Assembly (NCBI GenBank): GCA_035378985.1
Contig: DAOSUR010000004.1
Location: 62,001 to 126,000 of the forward strand
Direction: 5' to 3'
DNA from: Anaerohalosphaeraceae bacterium
GTDB lineage: Bacteria > Planctomycetota > Phycisphaerae > Sedimentisphaerales > Anaerohalosphaeraceae
Length of the DNA: 64,000 nucleotides
Of the stretch, positions 33,315 to 41,834 are shown one piece after another. The notes beneath the pieces are model-generated. The model had not been told where the DNA came from, ran no database searches, and saw only the letters and a list, made by a program, of their open reading frames with translations. Numbering within the stretch: position 1 is the stretch's first letter; every line of letters starts with the position of its first letter. The position numbers and the translations under genes were made by a program.

Positions 33315-34689
33315 GTTTCAGCAGGTTCTGATTCTGGACGGTGAACCCGACTTTGATCGGCTTGTGCTGGAGGCGCTGGCTCGTCGCGGAGTACGCGGGA
33401 CCGTGGCTGGGACGGAACGGACGGCTCGCCGGCTTTTGGGGCAGTGTTCGTGGAGTCTGATTTTTTACAATCCGCTGATTGAAGAAGAACGGGCGATGAA
33501 CGAGGGGATGGGGCTGCTTTCTCTGATTCGCCGGCAGTTCCCGGAGACGCCGATTCTGGCTGTCGGGGAACAGGATTCGTCGGAAGAGGCCCTGCGGGTT
33601 GTGCGGGCCGGGTGTGTTGATTACCTGGTTAAACCGGTTTCTCCGAAGCGGCTTTACGAAGTTTTGGACCGTTATCTTCCGGCTTATTTGTCGAATGTCC
33701 CGGTTTGTTTTGGTTCTGCGGAGCGTCGGCAGGTGATGATCGGCCGAAGCCGGCGTCTGGGCGAGGTTCTGGAGTGTGCGAAGAAGGCGGCCGGGACATC
33801 GGTTTCTGTCCTGGTGTGCGGAGAAAGCGGTACCGGCAAGGAGCTGCTGGCCCAGTTTATTCACAGTCAAAGCCGCCGAGCAGGAGGGCCGTTTGTTCGG
33901 GTGAACTGTGCGGCCCTGGCGGAAACTCTTCTGGAGAGCGAGCTGTTCGGGCATGAGAAAGGGGCTTTTACAGGGGCACTGTTCAGCCATCGGGGACGCT
34001 TTGAGCGGGCCGACGGCGGGACTTTGCTGCTGGATGAGATTACGGAAACCCCTCCGGCCTTTCAGGCCAAACTGCTGCGGGTATTGGAGGAAATGAGTTT
34101 TGAGCGGGTGGGAGGGACGGAAAGCATTCAGGTCAATGTGCGCATCATCAGTACGACCAACCAGGATATTCTGCGGCGTGTGCGGGAAGGTGCCTTTCGG
34201 GCGGATCTGTATTACCGCCTGGCGGGGGTGCGTCTGACGCTTCCGCCTCTGCGAGAGCGGATGGAGGATTTGCCGCCGCTGATTTGGTTTTTTGTGAATC
34301 AGTATGCTCCGGAGACGGGCCGGCAAATTGAAGGAATTGAACGGGAAACCCTGGACTTGTTTGAGCAGTACTCCTGGCCGGGGAATATACGGCAGTTGCG
34401 GAATATGGTTCGGACGGCGCTGATTCTCGGAGAAGGTCCGCTGCTGTCGGTGACGGATTTGCCGGCTGTAATGGAAGAATTGCGTGCGGGTGAGCCGTGC
34501 ATGGCGAACGTGCGTTTTTCGCAGAAAGGGTATTCACTGGAGGAGGTGGAGCGGCAGGCAATCCTGACGGTTTTGGAGCGGACCGGGGGGAATCAGTCTG
34601 AAGCGGCTCGCCTGCTGGGCATCAGTGATCGAACACTTCGGGAACGAATTCGAAAGTATCGGCGTCAGGAGATTCTGGCAGCTGATTGA
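33289..34689 (+). CDS. Sigma-54-dependent flagellar regulator, FleQ/FlrC-like
   Basis: A 466-residue NtrC-family activator. The receiver-like domain (1-130) has Asn61 at the place of the phospho-Asp (SLIFYNPLIEE), while Lys115 is kept, so it probably works without phosphorylation, as FleQ does. The AAA+ domain has Walker A GESGTGKE (178-185), the sigma-54 contact loop GAFTGA (225-230) and LLLDE (246-250). A Fis-type helix-turn-helix ends the protein (NQSEAARLLGISDRTLRERI). I chose the GTG at 33289, since AAAGGA lies 7 bp upstream. A TTG at 33283 is also possible. Its position inside a sigma-54-driven flagellar operon supports a master-regulator role. Confidence 0.88.
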   Translation: MNPTICLNEFQQVLILDGEPDFDRLVLEALARRGVRGTVAGTERTARRLLGQCSWSLIFYNPLIEEERAMNEGMGLLSLIRRQFPETPILAVGEQDSSEEALRVVRAGCVDYLVKPVSPKRLYEVLDRYLPAYLSNVPVCFGSAERRQVMIGRSRRLGEVLECAKKAAGTSVSVLVCGESGTGKELLAQFIHSQSRRAGGPFVRVNCAALAETLLESELFGHEKGAFTGALFSHRGRFERADGGTLLLDEITETPPAFQAKLLRVLEEMSFERVGGTESIQVNVRIISTTNQDILRRVREGAFRADLYYRLAGVRLTLPPLRERMEDLPPLIWFFVNQYAPETGRQIEGIERETLDLFEQYSWPGNIRQLRNMVRTALILGEGPLLSVTDLPAVMEELRAGEPCMANVRFSQKGYSLEEVERQAILTVLERTGGNQSEAARLLGISDRTLRERIRKYRRQEILAAD

Positions 34690-34709
34690 GGGAAAAAGAG
34701 GTAGCAGTT

Positions 34710-35300
34710 ATGGCGTCGGAAAAAACACAGGAAAAAAAGGGACAAGAGAAGCAGGAACCGAAGGGGTCTTCGGCTCCGGCGGAGACCGGCAAAGGCGGCT
34801 GGATGTTCTGGGCGATGCTGGGGGCGGTGATTCTCGGGGCGCTGAGCGGCGGGTTTGCTCTTTCGCAGCTGCTGGGCGGGACAGATGCGGAATGTCCGGC
34901 GGCCCAGCCGGCGGAGGACGGGATGGTGGAGAAAAATTTTGACGAGTTTCTTTCGAAGAACGGCAAGAACCAGTCGGCATGGATTTATGACGGTCTGGAG
35001 GCGGTCGTTTCCAATCTGGATGAACCCGGTGTGACCCGCTATGTGCGAGTAACGGTTTCGCTGGAAATGAGTCCGGAAATGGATCGAGCCAAAGGGGAAC
35101 CATATCTGGATGAGCGAAAACTGGTTTTGCGGGACTGGCTGACGACGTTCTTTGCCGGCTTGAGTCTGGAAGACGTTCGCGGCAGCCGAAATCTGGAGAA
35201 GATCAAACGGCAGATTCAGGAGCAGTTTAACGAAATGCTGTTTCCGAACGGCCGACCGTATATTCAGCGTGTTCTTTTTCGGGAGTTTGCCGTGCAATGA
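34710..35300 (+). CDS. fliL: Flagellar basal body-associated protein FliL
   Basis: A 196-residue single-pass membrane protein with a charged cytoplasmic tail, one membrane segment at about 31-53 (WMFWAMLGAVILGALSGGFAL), and a periplasmic domain with the FliL pattern: SNLDEPGVTRYVRVTVSLEM, an LRDWLTTFFAGLSLEDVRG helix and a final VLFREFAVQ. FliL supports stator function at the motor. The ATG at 34710 follows AAGAGG. The upstream TTG at 34686 is within reach but less likely. It overlaps fliM by 4 bp (ATGA). Confidence 0.85.
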   Translation: MASEKTQEKKGQEKQEPKGSSAPAETGKGGWMFWAMLGAVILGALSGGFALSQLLGGTDAECPAAQPAEDGMVEKNFDEFLSKNGKNQSAWIYDGLEAVVSNLDEPGVTRYVRVTVSLEMSPEMDRAKGEPYLDERKLVLRDWLTTFFAGLSLEDVRGSRNLEKIKRQIQEQFNEMLFPNGRPYIQRVLFREFAVQ

Positions 35301-36256
35301 GCCGTGAAGCGACCTCGTTTTTGTTTACGCGTGAAAAACTTCAGCGTCTGGTCGAGCGGGCCCGTCAGACGGCGGCTCCTCAGCCGGAGGTGAAGGCGGA
35401 GGAATTTGACTGGGGCCGACCGCATCGGTTCGGAGCGGAGGCGCGAGCACTTCTGGAGGGGCTGGGCAGCCGAATGGCCTTGTCAATTAAAAAGGGGATT
35501 AATGAGCAATTCAACGGCTCCGTGGAGGGGATACTGAAGGGAATCCAAGAACATTTTGCGTACCGTCTGGCTCAAACGGTGAGTGTAGGCAATGAGGGCC
35601 CTTATGTTGTCGGCCTTCGGGATGAAAGCAAGCAGTGCATCGGGTGTCTTTTGTTTACGTTTGAGAATGCCCGGTTTCTGGTGGCTCAAATGCTGAATGA
35701 CCCGGAGGCGGCGGTCGGCCAGAACGGGGAGTTTTCGGCATTGGAAGAATCGATTCTGATGGATACCTCCACGGTTCTGACGACGTTTTTGAGTGAAGTG
35801 CTGGAGGAGCAGATTCGATTGAAGATTCAGCCCACCGGGCAGCTGGTTCGCGGCGACTGGGTAATGCGTTCGCGGATTCTGGAGGATTTGTGCGAGTGGA
35901 CGCTGGAAATTCAGTACGGCTCCCATTCGGTGGAATTTTCTCTGGTGCTCGAGTCCTCTTTACTGGATGCATTTGCGGGCATTCCGTCGCCGGCGGCTCT
36001 GAATCCGAGCCAGTGTTCGGCTCGGATCCTGGAACGGCTTCGGCAGGTTCCGGTTTCGGTGTGTGCAACGCTGGATCCGGATGTCATCGGGCTGGGAGAT
36101 TTGGCGGGGCTGGAAAAAGGGGATGTGCTTGTGCTCGGGCAGAAGATTCGGCGTCCGTGGCGGGTGCTGCTGAACGGCAAGCCGTGTTTTTTTGCTTATC
36201 CGGCGCAGCAAAAGGGAAAGCTGGTGCTGGTCATCAGTGAGCCGGAGAACGAATAG
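35297..36256 (+). CDS. fliM: Flagellar motor switch protein FliM
   Basis: A 319-residue switch protein of the C-ring. The middle domain (LGSRMALSIKKGINEQFNGS through TVLTTFLSEVLEEQ) is of FliM/CheC type. The last ~80 residues form the SpoA domain (VPVSVCATLDPDVIGLGDLAG, LEKGDVLVLGQKI) shared with FliN. The usual N-terminal CheY-binding motif (LSQxEIDALL) is not evident: the protein starts MSREATSFLFTREKLQRLVE. Switching by CheY may therefore differ. It lies between fliL and fliN as in many flagellar operons. Confidence 0.86.
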   Translation: MSREATSFLFTREKLQRLVERARQTAAPQPEVKAEEFDWGRPHRFGAEARALLEGLGSRMALSIKKGINEQFNGSVEGILKGIQEHFAYRLAQTVSVGNEGPYVVGLRDESKQCIGCLLFTFENARFLVAQMLNDPEAAVGQNGEFSALEESILMDTSTVLTTFLSEVLEEQIRLKIQPTGQLVRGDWVMRSRILEDLCEWTLEIQYGSHSVEFSLVLESSLLDAFAGIPSPAALNPSQCSARILERLRQVPVSVCATLDPDVIGLGDLAGLEKGDVLVLGQKIRRPWRVLLNGKPCFFAYPAQQKGKLVLVISEPENE

Positions 36257-36283
36257 AGAGTCTCGGAACAAGGAGATTGATGT

Positions 36284-36652
36284 ATGGCGGAAGAACAGAC
36301 AGCGAATCAGGAAACGGCGGGGACTCAGGCGGCGGTTCAGGAGGCGGCGTTTGCGGAGGCGGACGGTCAGGATATTCGCGGCGGCCAGGAGCATCTGGAT
36401 ATGCTGCTGGATATTCAGCTTCCGGTGACGGTTTCGCTGGGCAAAGCGGAGATTCCGCTGCGGCGGCTGCTTCAGCTGCAGCCGGGTTCGATTCTGTCGC
36501 TGGAGAAGCGAATCGGCGAACCGGTGGATTTGATTGTCCAGGGGATTCCATTTGCCACGGGGGATATTGTGGTGGTGGAGGATTGTTATGCAGTGCGGAT
36601 TCGGGAGATTCTCAATACGGCGGCGAGTTTGAACGGCACGGCGGCCAAATAA
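36284..36652 (+). CDS. fliN: Flagellar motor switch protein FliN
   Basis: A 122-residue protein with an acidic/Gln-rich N-terminus and a SpoA domain: LLDIQLPVTVSLGKAEIPLR, LLQLQPGSILSLEKRIGEPV, then VEDCYAVRIREI. FliN forms the bottom of the C-ring with FliM and helps export. Start at the ATG 36284, with AAGGAG about 10 bp before. A second ATG six bases upstream is in another frame. Followed by flhA after 21 bp. Confidence 0.92.
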   Translation: MAEEQTANQETAGTQAAVQEAAFAEADGQDIRGGQEHLDMLLDIQLPVTVSLGKAEIPLRRLLQLQPGSILSLEKRIGEPVDLIVQGIPFATGDIVVVEDCYAVRIREILNTAASLNGTAAK

Positions 36653-36673
36653 AAGGGATTTGGGAAGGCAGAA

Positions 36674-38815
36674 ATGGCTTCGGGCACAGCAGCTTCTTCG
36701 GATAAACTCTTCGGCAGCAGTCAGATCGCCAGGCTGGCAGCCAACAGTGATTTCTTGTTTGCGGCCGGATTGGTCGGCGTCTTGACGATGCTGCTGATTC
36801 TCCTGCCGACCTTTCTGCTGGATGTAGGGCTGGCGTGCAGCATTTCGCTGGCGATTGCCGTTCTGATTATCGTGCTGGCGGCCAGCGAACCGCTGGAATT
36901 GTCTACGTTCCCGTCGCTTCTGCTGATTACAACCCTGTTTCGGCTGTCGCTGAATGTGGCTTCGACGCGTCTGATTCTGCTGCAGGGAGATGCCGGAACG
37001 ATTATCCATACCTTCGGCAATTTTGTGGCGGGGGGCAATCTGGTCGTGGGGATGGTGATGTTTCTGATTCTGGTGGTGATTCAGTTTGTGGTGATTACCA
37101 AGGGTGCCGGACGCATCAGCGAAGTCAGCGCCCGGTTTATTCTGGATGCAATGCCGGGCAAGCAGATGTCGATTGATGCGGATTTGAATGCCGGCATTAT
37201 TACGGATAAGGAAGCCAAGCAGCGGCAGGACGCCATCGTCAAGGAAAGCGAATTTTACGGGGCGATGGACGGGGCGAGCAAATTTATATCGGGGGATGCC
37301 AAAGCGGGGCTGATTATTACGGCCATCAATCTGATCGGCGGAATTCTGCTGGGTTGGACGCGGGGGATGCCGATTGCGGCGGCACTTCGGCATTATTCGG
37401 TTTTAACCATCGGCGATGGGCTGGTCAGCCAGATTCCTTCGCTGATTATTGCGGTCAGCAGCGGGTTTTTGGTGACGAAAATCCGTTCGGAAAATACGGT
37501 CGGCTATGATATGACGCGGCAGATGTTCCGGCAGCCGCAGGCACTGCTGATTGCCGCGACGGTAATCGGGGCCTTTGCGATGGTGCCGGGTTTTCCGAAA
37601 ATCCCGTTCCTGCTGATTTCCGGTGTCATCGGGTTTCTGGGATGGGGAGCGAAGAAGCAGTCGGTGTTGGAAAAACCGGCCGAAAAAAGCAAGACCGAGA
37701 CACCTTCGGCGGCGGCTTCGGATGAGCCGCCTGCGGAGGAGCTTCTGCAGGCGGATGTGCTGTCGATTCTGGTGGGGGTTCGTCTGATCAGTCTTGTAGA
37801 CCCCCGCCGTCAAAGCAGTGTGTTTGAACGGATTGGTGCCCTGCGCAAGAAGATTGCACAAAAGCTGGGCTTTGTGTTTCCGCTGGTTCGTCTGCGGGAT
37901 GATATTAATCTGGAGCCGTCGTCGTATGAGATTCGGCTGTATGACCATGTGATTGCCCACGGTCGAATTGAGCCGGATAAGTATCTGGCGATGGATTCCG
38001 GAGCGGTTCAAAAGCCGGTGCGCGGGATACCGACAAAAGAACCGGTGTACGGGCTGCCGACGCTGTGGATTTCGGCGGCGGATAAGGAAACAGCGGAGCT
38101 GAACGGCTATACGGTGATCGACCCGGAGTCGGTTCTGATTACGCATTTGTCGGAAACGATTTCGCGGCATGCCCATGAGCTGCTCAGCCGCGAGGATGTT
38201 CAGCAGCTGCTGGAGCGGCTGCGGAAGGTGCAGCCGTCACTGGTGGGAGAGGTGGTTCCGGAGGTGGTGTCGGTCGGTCTGGTGCAGCGGGTTTTGCAGA
38301 ATCTGCTGAAGGAGGGGATTTCGATTCGGGATTTGCCGCTGATTCTGGAGACGCTCGGAGAGCAGGGAGGGCGTACGAAGAATGCCGCTTTGCTGACGGA
38401 ATGTGCCCGCAAGGCCCTGGCGCGAACGATTACAGAGCGGTTCAAGGGGCCTGACGGGAAAATCAGTGCGATTGTTCTGGAGCCGTCTCTGGAGCATCAG
38501 CTGCTGGGCTGTGTGCAGCAGGGGACGGATGCCATTACGCTGGCGGTGCCGCCGGAGGCGGCTTCGCAGCTAAATCAGGCGATTGCCCAGGCCTGGAAGG
38601 CGACACTCGATAAGGGAATTGAGGAGCCGGTTCTTCTGTGTGATGCGAGGATTCGCCCGGGTCTGGTGAATCTGATTTCGCGTTCTCTGCAGCGTCTGCC
38701 TGTGGTGGCATATGATGAGGTCTGTGCCGGAACGATGGTCAATCCGGTTGAGACGGTTTCGCTGCCGGAAGCGTCCTCGGTCCTGAGCCCGATGGGCGAG
38801 GCAGTTCCGGTCTGA
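36674..38815 (+). CDS. flhA: Flagellar biosynthesis protein FlhA
   Basis: FlhA is the large gate subunit of the flagellar type III export apparatus. The 713-residue protein has about eight membrane helices in its first half and the family signature in the cytoplasmic loop (GRISEVSARFILDAMPGKQM, ISGDAKAGLIITAINLIGG). From about 340 on lies the cytoplasmic domain (GVRLISLVDPRRQSS, LIREDVQQLL-like LLSREDVQQLLERLRKVQPS) that forms the nonameric ring. Motifs and length are normal. flhB and fliPQR are not in the window. The next genes are a small membrane protein and fliA, not the flhF/flhG pair common elsewhere. Confidence 0.96.
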   Translation: MASGTAASSDKLFGSSQIARLAANSDFLFAAGLVGVLTMLLILLPTFLLDVGLACSISLAIAVLIIVLAASEPLELSTFPSLLLITTLFRLSLNVASTRLILLQGDAGTIIHTFGNFVAGGNLVVGMVMFLILVVIQFVVITKGAGRISEVSARFILDAMPGKQMSIDADLNAGIITDKEAKQRQDAIVKESEFYGAMDGASKFISGDAKAGLIITAINLIGGILLGWTRGMPIAAALRHYSVLTIGDGLVSQIPSLIIAVSSGFLVTKIRSENTVGYDMTRQMFRQPQALLIAATVIGAFAMVPGFPKIPFLLISGVIGFLGWGAKKQSVLEKPAEKSKTETPSAAASDEPPAEELLQADVLSILVGVRLISLVDPRRQSSVFERIGALRKKIAQKLGFVFPLVRLRDDINLEPSSYEIRLYDHVIAHGRIEPDKYLAMDSGAVQKPVRGIPTKEPVYGLPTLWISAADKETAELNGYTVIDPESVLITHLSETISRHAHELLSREDVQQLLERLRKVQPSLVGEVVPEVVSVGLVQRVLQNLLKEGISIRDLPLILETLGEQGGRTKNAALLTECARKALARTITERFKGPDGKISAIVLEPSLEHQLLGCVQQGTDAITLAVPPEAASQLNQAIAQAWKATLDKGIEEPVLLCDARIRPGLVNLISRSLQRLPVVAYDEVCAGTMVNPVETVSLPEASSVLSPMGEAVPV

Positions 38816-38839
38816 GCGATGCGTGAATAAGGATTTTGT

Positions 38840-39073
38840 GTGGAACAAAAGGTAAAAATTCTGGCGGTTTATCTGGCGGTTTTTGTATTTTTTGTGATGG
38901 CCGCTGCCGGGGGGCTGTTCGGGTGCAGTCCGGCTGTGTGCGGCAGCCGGGCTCTGGCTGGGGCGGTGGTGATGTATGCGGTGGTTCAAATCAGCGGGCG
39001 GATTGTCATCAGAATTTTGCTGAATGCCATAGTCGAAAGCCAGTTGCGCAAGCAGAATAGGGATAATCAATGA
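38840..39073 (+). CDS. Small two-helix membrane protein between flhA and fliA
   Basis: A 77-residue protein starting with GTG (AAGGA upstream), with two hydrophobic segments (ILAVYLAVFVFFVMAAAGGLF and ALAGAVVMYAVVQISGRIVI) and a basic C-terminus (QLRKQNRDNQ). It overlaps fliA by 4 bp (ATGA). I do not recognise the family. Its place suggests a flagellar accessory role. Confidence 0.65.
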   Translation: MEQKVKILAVYLAVFVFFVMAAAGGLFGCSPAVCGSRALAGAVVMYAVVQISGRIVIRILLNAIVESQLRKQNRDNQ

Positions 39074-39915
39074 CGGAACCTACTGTTTATTCTCCGCAGA
39101 CGGAACCGGCTGCAGCTCCGGAGGTTCGGATGGCCCAGGAGTTTCTGGAAGAAACGCCGACGGCTACGGCCGGCCAGGCCCTTCGTGCGTATGGTTCTCA
39201 GGTGCGTGCGAGCCAGACGGAACAGCAGATTTTGCAGTATTTGCCGCTGGTTCACCGGATTGTCAGCCAGGTGGTGTCGTATCTGCATCCGCCGCTGAGC
39301 CGGGAAGATTTGGTTTCGGCAGGCACTATCGGTTTGGTCAAAGCGGCCCATGATTATGACCCGTCGAAAGACGCGGAGTTCAAAACCTATGCCTATATTC
39401 GAATTCGCGGGGCGGTAATTGACGAACTTCGGCAATGGTCGTTTGCCCCGCCGTCTTTGTCCAAGCAGTTTGAGCAGGTACAGGAGGCCGGTGCCCGTCT
39501 GCTGGAGGAAAAGGGGAAGCCGCCGACGGATGAAGAACTGGCAGATGCGGTTCAGATGCCCCTGGAGAAGCTTTATCAGCTGCTGGAGACGGCACGGGCT
39601 CGGCATTTTCTGTCGATTCACGGAATCGATGATGAAGCCCCGGCACTGGGGGAATGTCTGGCAGATTCGGGAGAACCGGAACCTTCCCATCGCTTGGAGC
39701 GAGAGGAGCTGGTGGAGCAGTTGGCCAAGGCGATTCAGAATCTTCCGAAGAAACAGCGCCGGGTGATTGTGCTGTATTATCAGAGGGAACTGACGATGAA
39801 GCAGATTGCCGAGGTGCTGGACGTTACGGAGTCGCGTGTCTGTCAGCTGCATGCAGCAGCCCTGTTTGCCCTCTCGACGGCGCTGCGCGGCTGGAAGGCG
39901 GGAGGGGATGCCTGA
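39070..39915 (+). CDS. fliA: Flagellar RNA polymerase sigma factor FliA (sigma-28)
   Basis: A 281-residue sigma-70-family factor of group 3. Region 2 includes LPLVHRIVSQVVSYLHPPLS, EDLVSAGTIGLVKAAHDYDP and YAYIRIRGAVIDELRQWSFA. Region 3 follows (EEKGKPPTDEELADAVQMPL). Region 4 ends the protein (LPKKQRRVIVLYYQRELTMK, IAEVLDVTESRVCQLHAAAL). The IRIRGAVIDELR stretch is typical of FliA/WhiG-type sigma factors. An N-terminal extension of about 40 residues is Ala/Thr/Gln-rich. It lies at the distal part of the sigma-54-driven operon and should recognise the flagellin promoter at 12524. Confidence 0.93.
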   Translation: MTEPTVYSPQTEPAAAPEVRMAQEFLEETPTATAGQALRAYGSQVRASQTEQQILQYLPLVHRIVSQVVSYLHPPLSREDLVSAGTIGLVKAAHDYDPSKDAEFKTYAYIRIRGAVIDELRQWSFAPPSLSKQFEQVQEAGARLLEEKGKPPTDEELADAVQMPLEKLYQLLETARARHFLSIHGIDDEAPALGECLADSGEPEPSHRLEREELVEQLAKAIQNLPKKQRRVIVLYYQRELTMKQIAEVLDVTESRVCQLHAAALFALSTALRGWKAGGDA

Positions 39916-39949
39916 GACAGAATCCCTGCAAAAAGGAAAGGGAAAACCG

Positions 39950-40174
39950 ATGGCGGAAAGACCGGACAGAACGCTGGGACCTGTGGAAGGGATGCCTTAT
40001 ATCGAACAGACCGCTTCGATCGGGGGACGGGTTCATCGGAAGAAGGATTCCTCCGGACGTCGAAGGGAGAAGCCGAGGCATTCCGGAGGGATTGAAGAGG
40101 CCATTGAGGAAGAACAGGAACAGATTGAAAAAGGCGGCGGTGTACAGGACGGCCATGTGGACTATCGTGCGTGA
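39950..40174 (+). CDS. Small hydrophilic protein downstream of fliA
   Basis: A 74-residue, strongly charged protein (MAERPDRTLGPVEGMPYIEQ, then IEEAIEEEQEQIEKGGGV). AAAGGAAAGGG precedes the ATG at 39950. An alternative in-frame ATG at 39908 overlaps the end of fliA. No domain is recognisable. A small gene right after fliA is a place where an anti-sigma-28 factor (FlgM) could sit, but I cannot see the FlgM sequence pattern here. Low complexity limits confidence that it is a gene. Confidence 0.45.
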   Translation: MAERPDRTLGPVEGMPYIEQTASIGGRVHRKKDSSGRRREKPRHSGGIEEAIEEEQEQIEKGGGVQDGHVDYRA

Positions 40175-40289
40175 AAGCAGTGGTGCGCTGAGGGGTTTGA
40201 TGACAGTGCAAATGTTCAGAAACAAACAGGGGGATGGTTATGAACGGATTTAAGCGAAAGATACGAATCAGGTCCAGACGGCTTCGTCT

Positions 40290-40502
40290 GTGGTTCTGCC
40301 GTGTTCCCGAACGGCCGGTGCAGAACCGTTTCGAAAACAGGGAGATTCGTCCCCCTCAGGGGCGGCTCAGGCGAGGATTGTCGAGAGCAACAGCGATTAT
40401 GTAATTCTGGAAGTGATATGCGGATGCGGACAGAAAAGTTTTATTCAGTGTAATTACGGGAATGTAGCCGGTTCACCGGCTCAGCAGGAGATACGGTCAT
40501 GA
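40290..40502 (+). CDS. Small Cys-containing protein with a doubtful start, possibly 5' frameshifted
   Basis: The last half of this 70-residue frame looks real (ARIVESNSDYVILEVICGCG, QKSFIQCNYGN). The GTG at 40290 lacks a ribosome-binding site. The frame stays open upstream to 40254 (AKDTNQVQTASS...), again protein-like. An ATG with a good AGGGGG site lies at 40240 but in another frame, which continues as an Arg-rich, unnatural 54-residue sequence. A single missing base near 40250 (TTTAAG) would join that start to the good frame. It overlaps the next lipoprotein gene by 4 bp. Function unknown. Confidence 0.45.
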   Translation: MVLPCSRTAGAEPFRKQGDSSPSGAAQARIVESNSDYVILEVICGCGQKSFIQCNYGNVAGSPAQQEIRS

Positions 40503-41029
40503 AGCGAACGATTCTCCGATGGATTGTGACGGCGGGTGCGGCGATGAGTCTGGGCTGTCAGATGCTTGAGCAGCCCGTGCCCCCGTCTGTGCCGTCCACG
40601 CCGGCGGAGTCGGCCTCAACCGCTCAGACGCCCGCCGTCTCCACGGCCTCCGCGGCGGCCCTGGAACGCCGTTTTACGGAAGGAAGCACGAGGCCTGATG
40701 CGGTTCAAACGGCTCTGATTTGGTCCGAGAAATATCAGCAGATGTCGGAAACAGCCAATCAGCTGCGGGAAAAGAATGTTCAGCTGTTTGAGGAAAACGC
40801 CCGTCTGAAGAAGGAGGTGGACTCGCTGAAGACTCAGCTGGCTCAAACCCAAAAGGAGCTGGATGAGGCCAATGAGTTTCTTCAGAAGATGCATGCGGAA
40901 CTGAATCAGTGGAAGGCGGATGTGCTCGGATTTCGGGAGGAGATGCGCAAGGCCCAGGCCGCCCAACTGCAGGCCCTGGCGAAGATTCTCCGGATTTTAG
41001 GGGCCGAGCCGGCGGACAGCGGCGGCTGA
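40499..41029 (+). CDS. Coiled-coil lipoprotein in the flagellar operon
   Basis: A 176-residue protein with a lipoprotein signal ending in MSLGC (Cys20), a Pro/Ser/Thr/Ala-rich linker (about 25-60) and a long coiled coil (about 83-155: QLREKNVQLFEENARLKKEV, LAQTQKELDEANEFLQ). Such proteins sit in the envelope attached to a membrane. It starts within the end of the preceding gene (ATGA). Its position suggests a role at the outer part of the motor, inferred only from context. Confidence 0.7.
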   Translation: MKRTILRWIVTAGAAMSLGCQMLEQPVPPSVPSTPAESASTAQTPAVSTASAAALERRFTEGSTRPDAVQTALIWSEKYQQMSETANQLREKNVQLFEENARLKKEVDSLKTQLAQTQKELDEANEFLQKMHAELNQWKADVLGFREEMRKAQAAQLQALAKILRILGAEPADSGG

Positions 41030-41054
41030 GCTTTTTCGGATGGAGATTCGAACG

Positions 41055-41756
41055 ATGGATAGAAAAAAGATATGGCTGTTGACAGTGTTGATTGCGGCGG
41101 TCGGGTGTCGGGTTCAGGAGCCGGCGGAGCGTCCTGCAGGCAATTTTTATTTAAGTCCGACGGCGGATTTTGATCAGATCGGCAAAGTGGTGATGCTGGA
41201 GCTGGACAATCCGACGCCGCATCCGGAACAGGGACGAATTTTTTCTGAAATGCTGGCAGACGGCTTGGGAAAAAAGCATCTGTTTAGTATTCGTCTGATT
41301 CGGCGTGAAGAGCCCTCCTGGCGGCAGCTGGATTTGGATTCCATCCGTCGAAGCACGCCCCAACAGCTGGCGGAGATTCGGCAGAATCTGGGAGCGGATG
41401 CCGTTGTATTTGGAACGATGGGACGGTACAGCCCCTATCCGCATCTGCTGCTGAGTGTTCATTTGAAGATGCTGGATTTGCGAACCGCCCGGATTGTGTG
41501 GGCTATGGAGGATGTCTGGGACAGCAGCGATCGTACGATTCAGCAAAGAATCCGCCGTTACTTTGAAACCCAGATGCGGACGGGATATGAACCCCTGAAT
41601 TGGAAGATTGTGGAGAACAGTCCGCTTTACTTTAACAAGTTCGTTGTTTTTGAAATCACGGAAACGCTTCCGAGTTATCAGACGATGCAGAAGGAGGTAT
41701 CGTCCGAGAAGAACGGGCTTCTGAGCCCTGTTTCAAAAATCAGCGCAATTTTCTGA
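41055..41756 (+). CDS. Lipoprotein resembling the CsgG/LpoB/FlgT-like fold class
   Basis: A 233-residue lipoprotein (signal MDRKKIWLLTVLIAAVGC, Cys18). The mature part has the order of strands and helices seen in LpoB/CsgG-type periplasmic domains: VVMLELDNPTPHPEQGRIFS, an IRQNLGADAVVFGTMGRYS segment ('GADAVVxG' is typical of that class), LLSVHLKMLDLRTARIVWAM. FlgO/FlgT proteins of polar flagella belong to related folds, which would suit the location, but this is an inference. I prefer the ATG at 41055 (GGAG 10 bp upstream) to the one at 41040, which would lengthen the signal peptide. Confidence 0.65.
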   Translation: MDRKKIWLLTVLIAAVGCRVQEPAERPAGNFYLSPTADFDQIGKVVMLELDNPTPHPEQGRIFSEMLADGLGKKHLFSIRLIRREEPSWRQLDLDSIRRSTPQQLAEIRQNLGADAVVFGTMGRYSPYPHLLLSVHLKMLDLRTARIVWAMEDVWDSSDRTIQQRIRRYFETQMRTGYEPLNWKIVENSPLYFNKFVVFEITETLPSYQTMQKEVSSEKNGLLSPVSKISAIF

Positions 41757-41834
41757 AAAAATGCTAAAGTTCCTCTGCCGGAGTACGACAATGGGGGCAG
41801 GTACGAAGGCGAGTGAGCGAGTGAACTTTGAAAA

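Noticed and set aside
35960..37393. 477-codon frame on - across fliM, fliN and flhA
   Set aside because: Spans three real genes on the other strand; composition typical of antisense frames.
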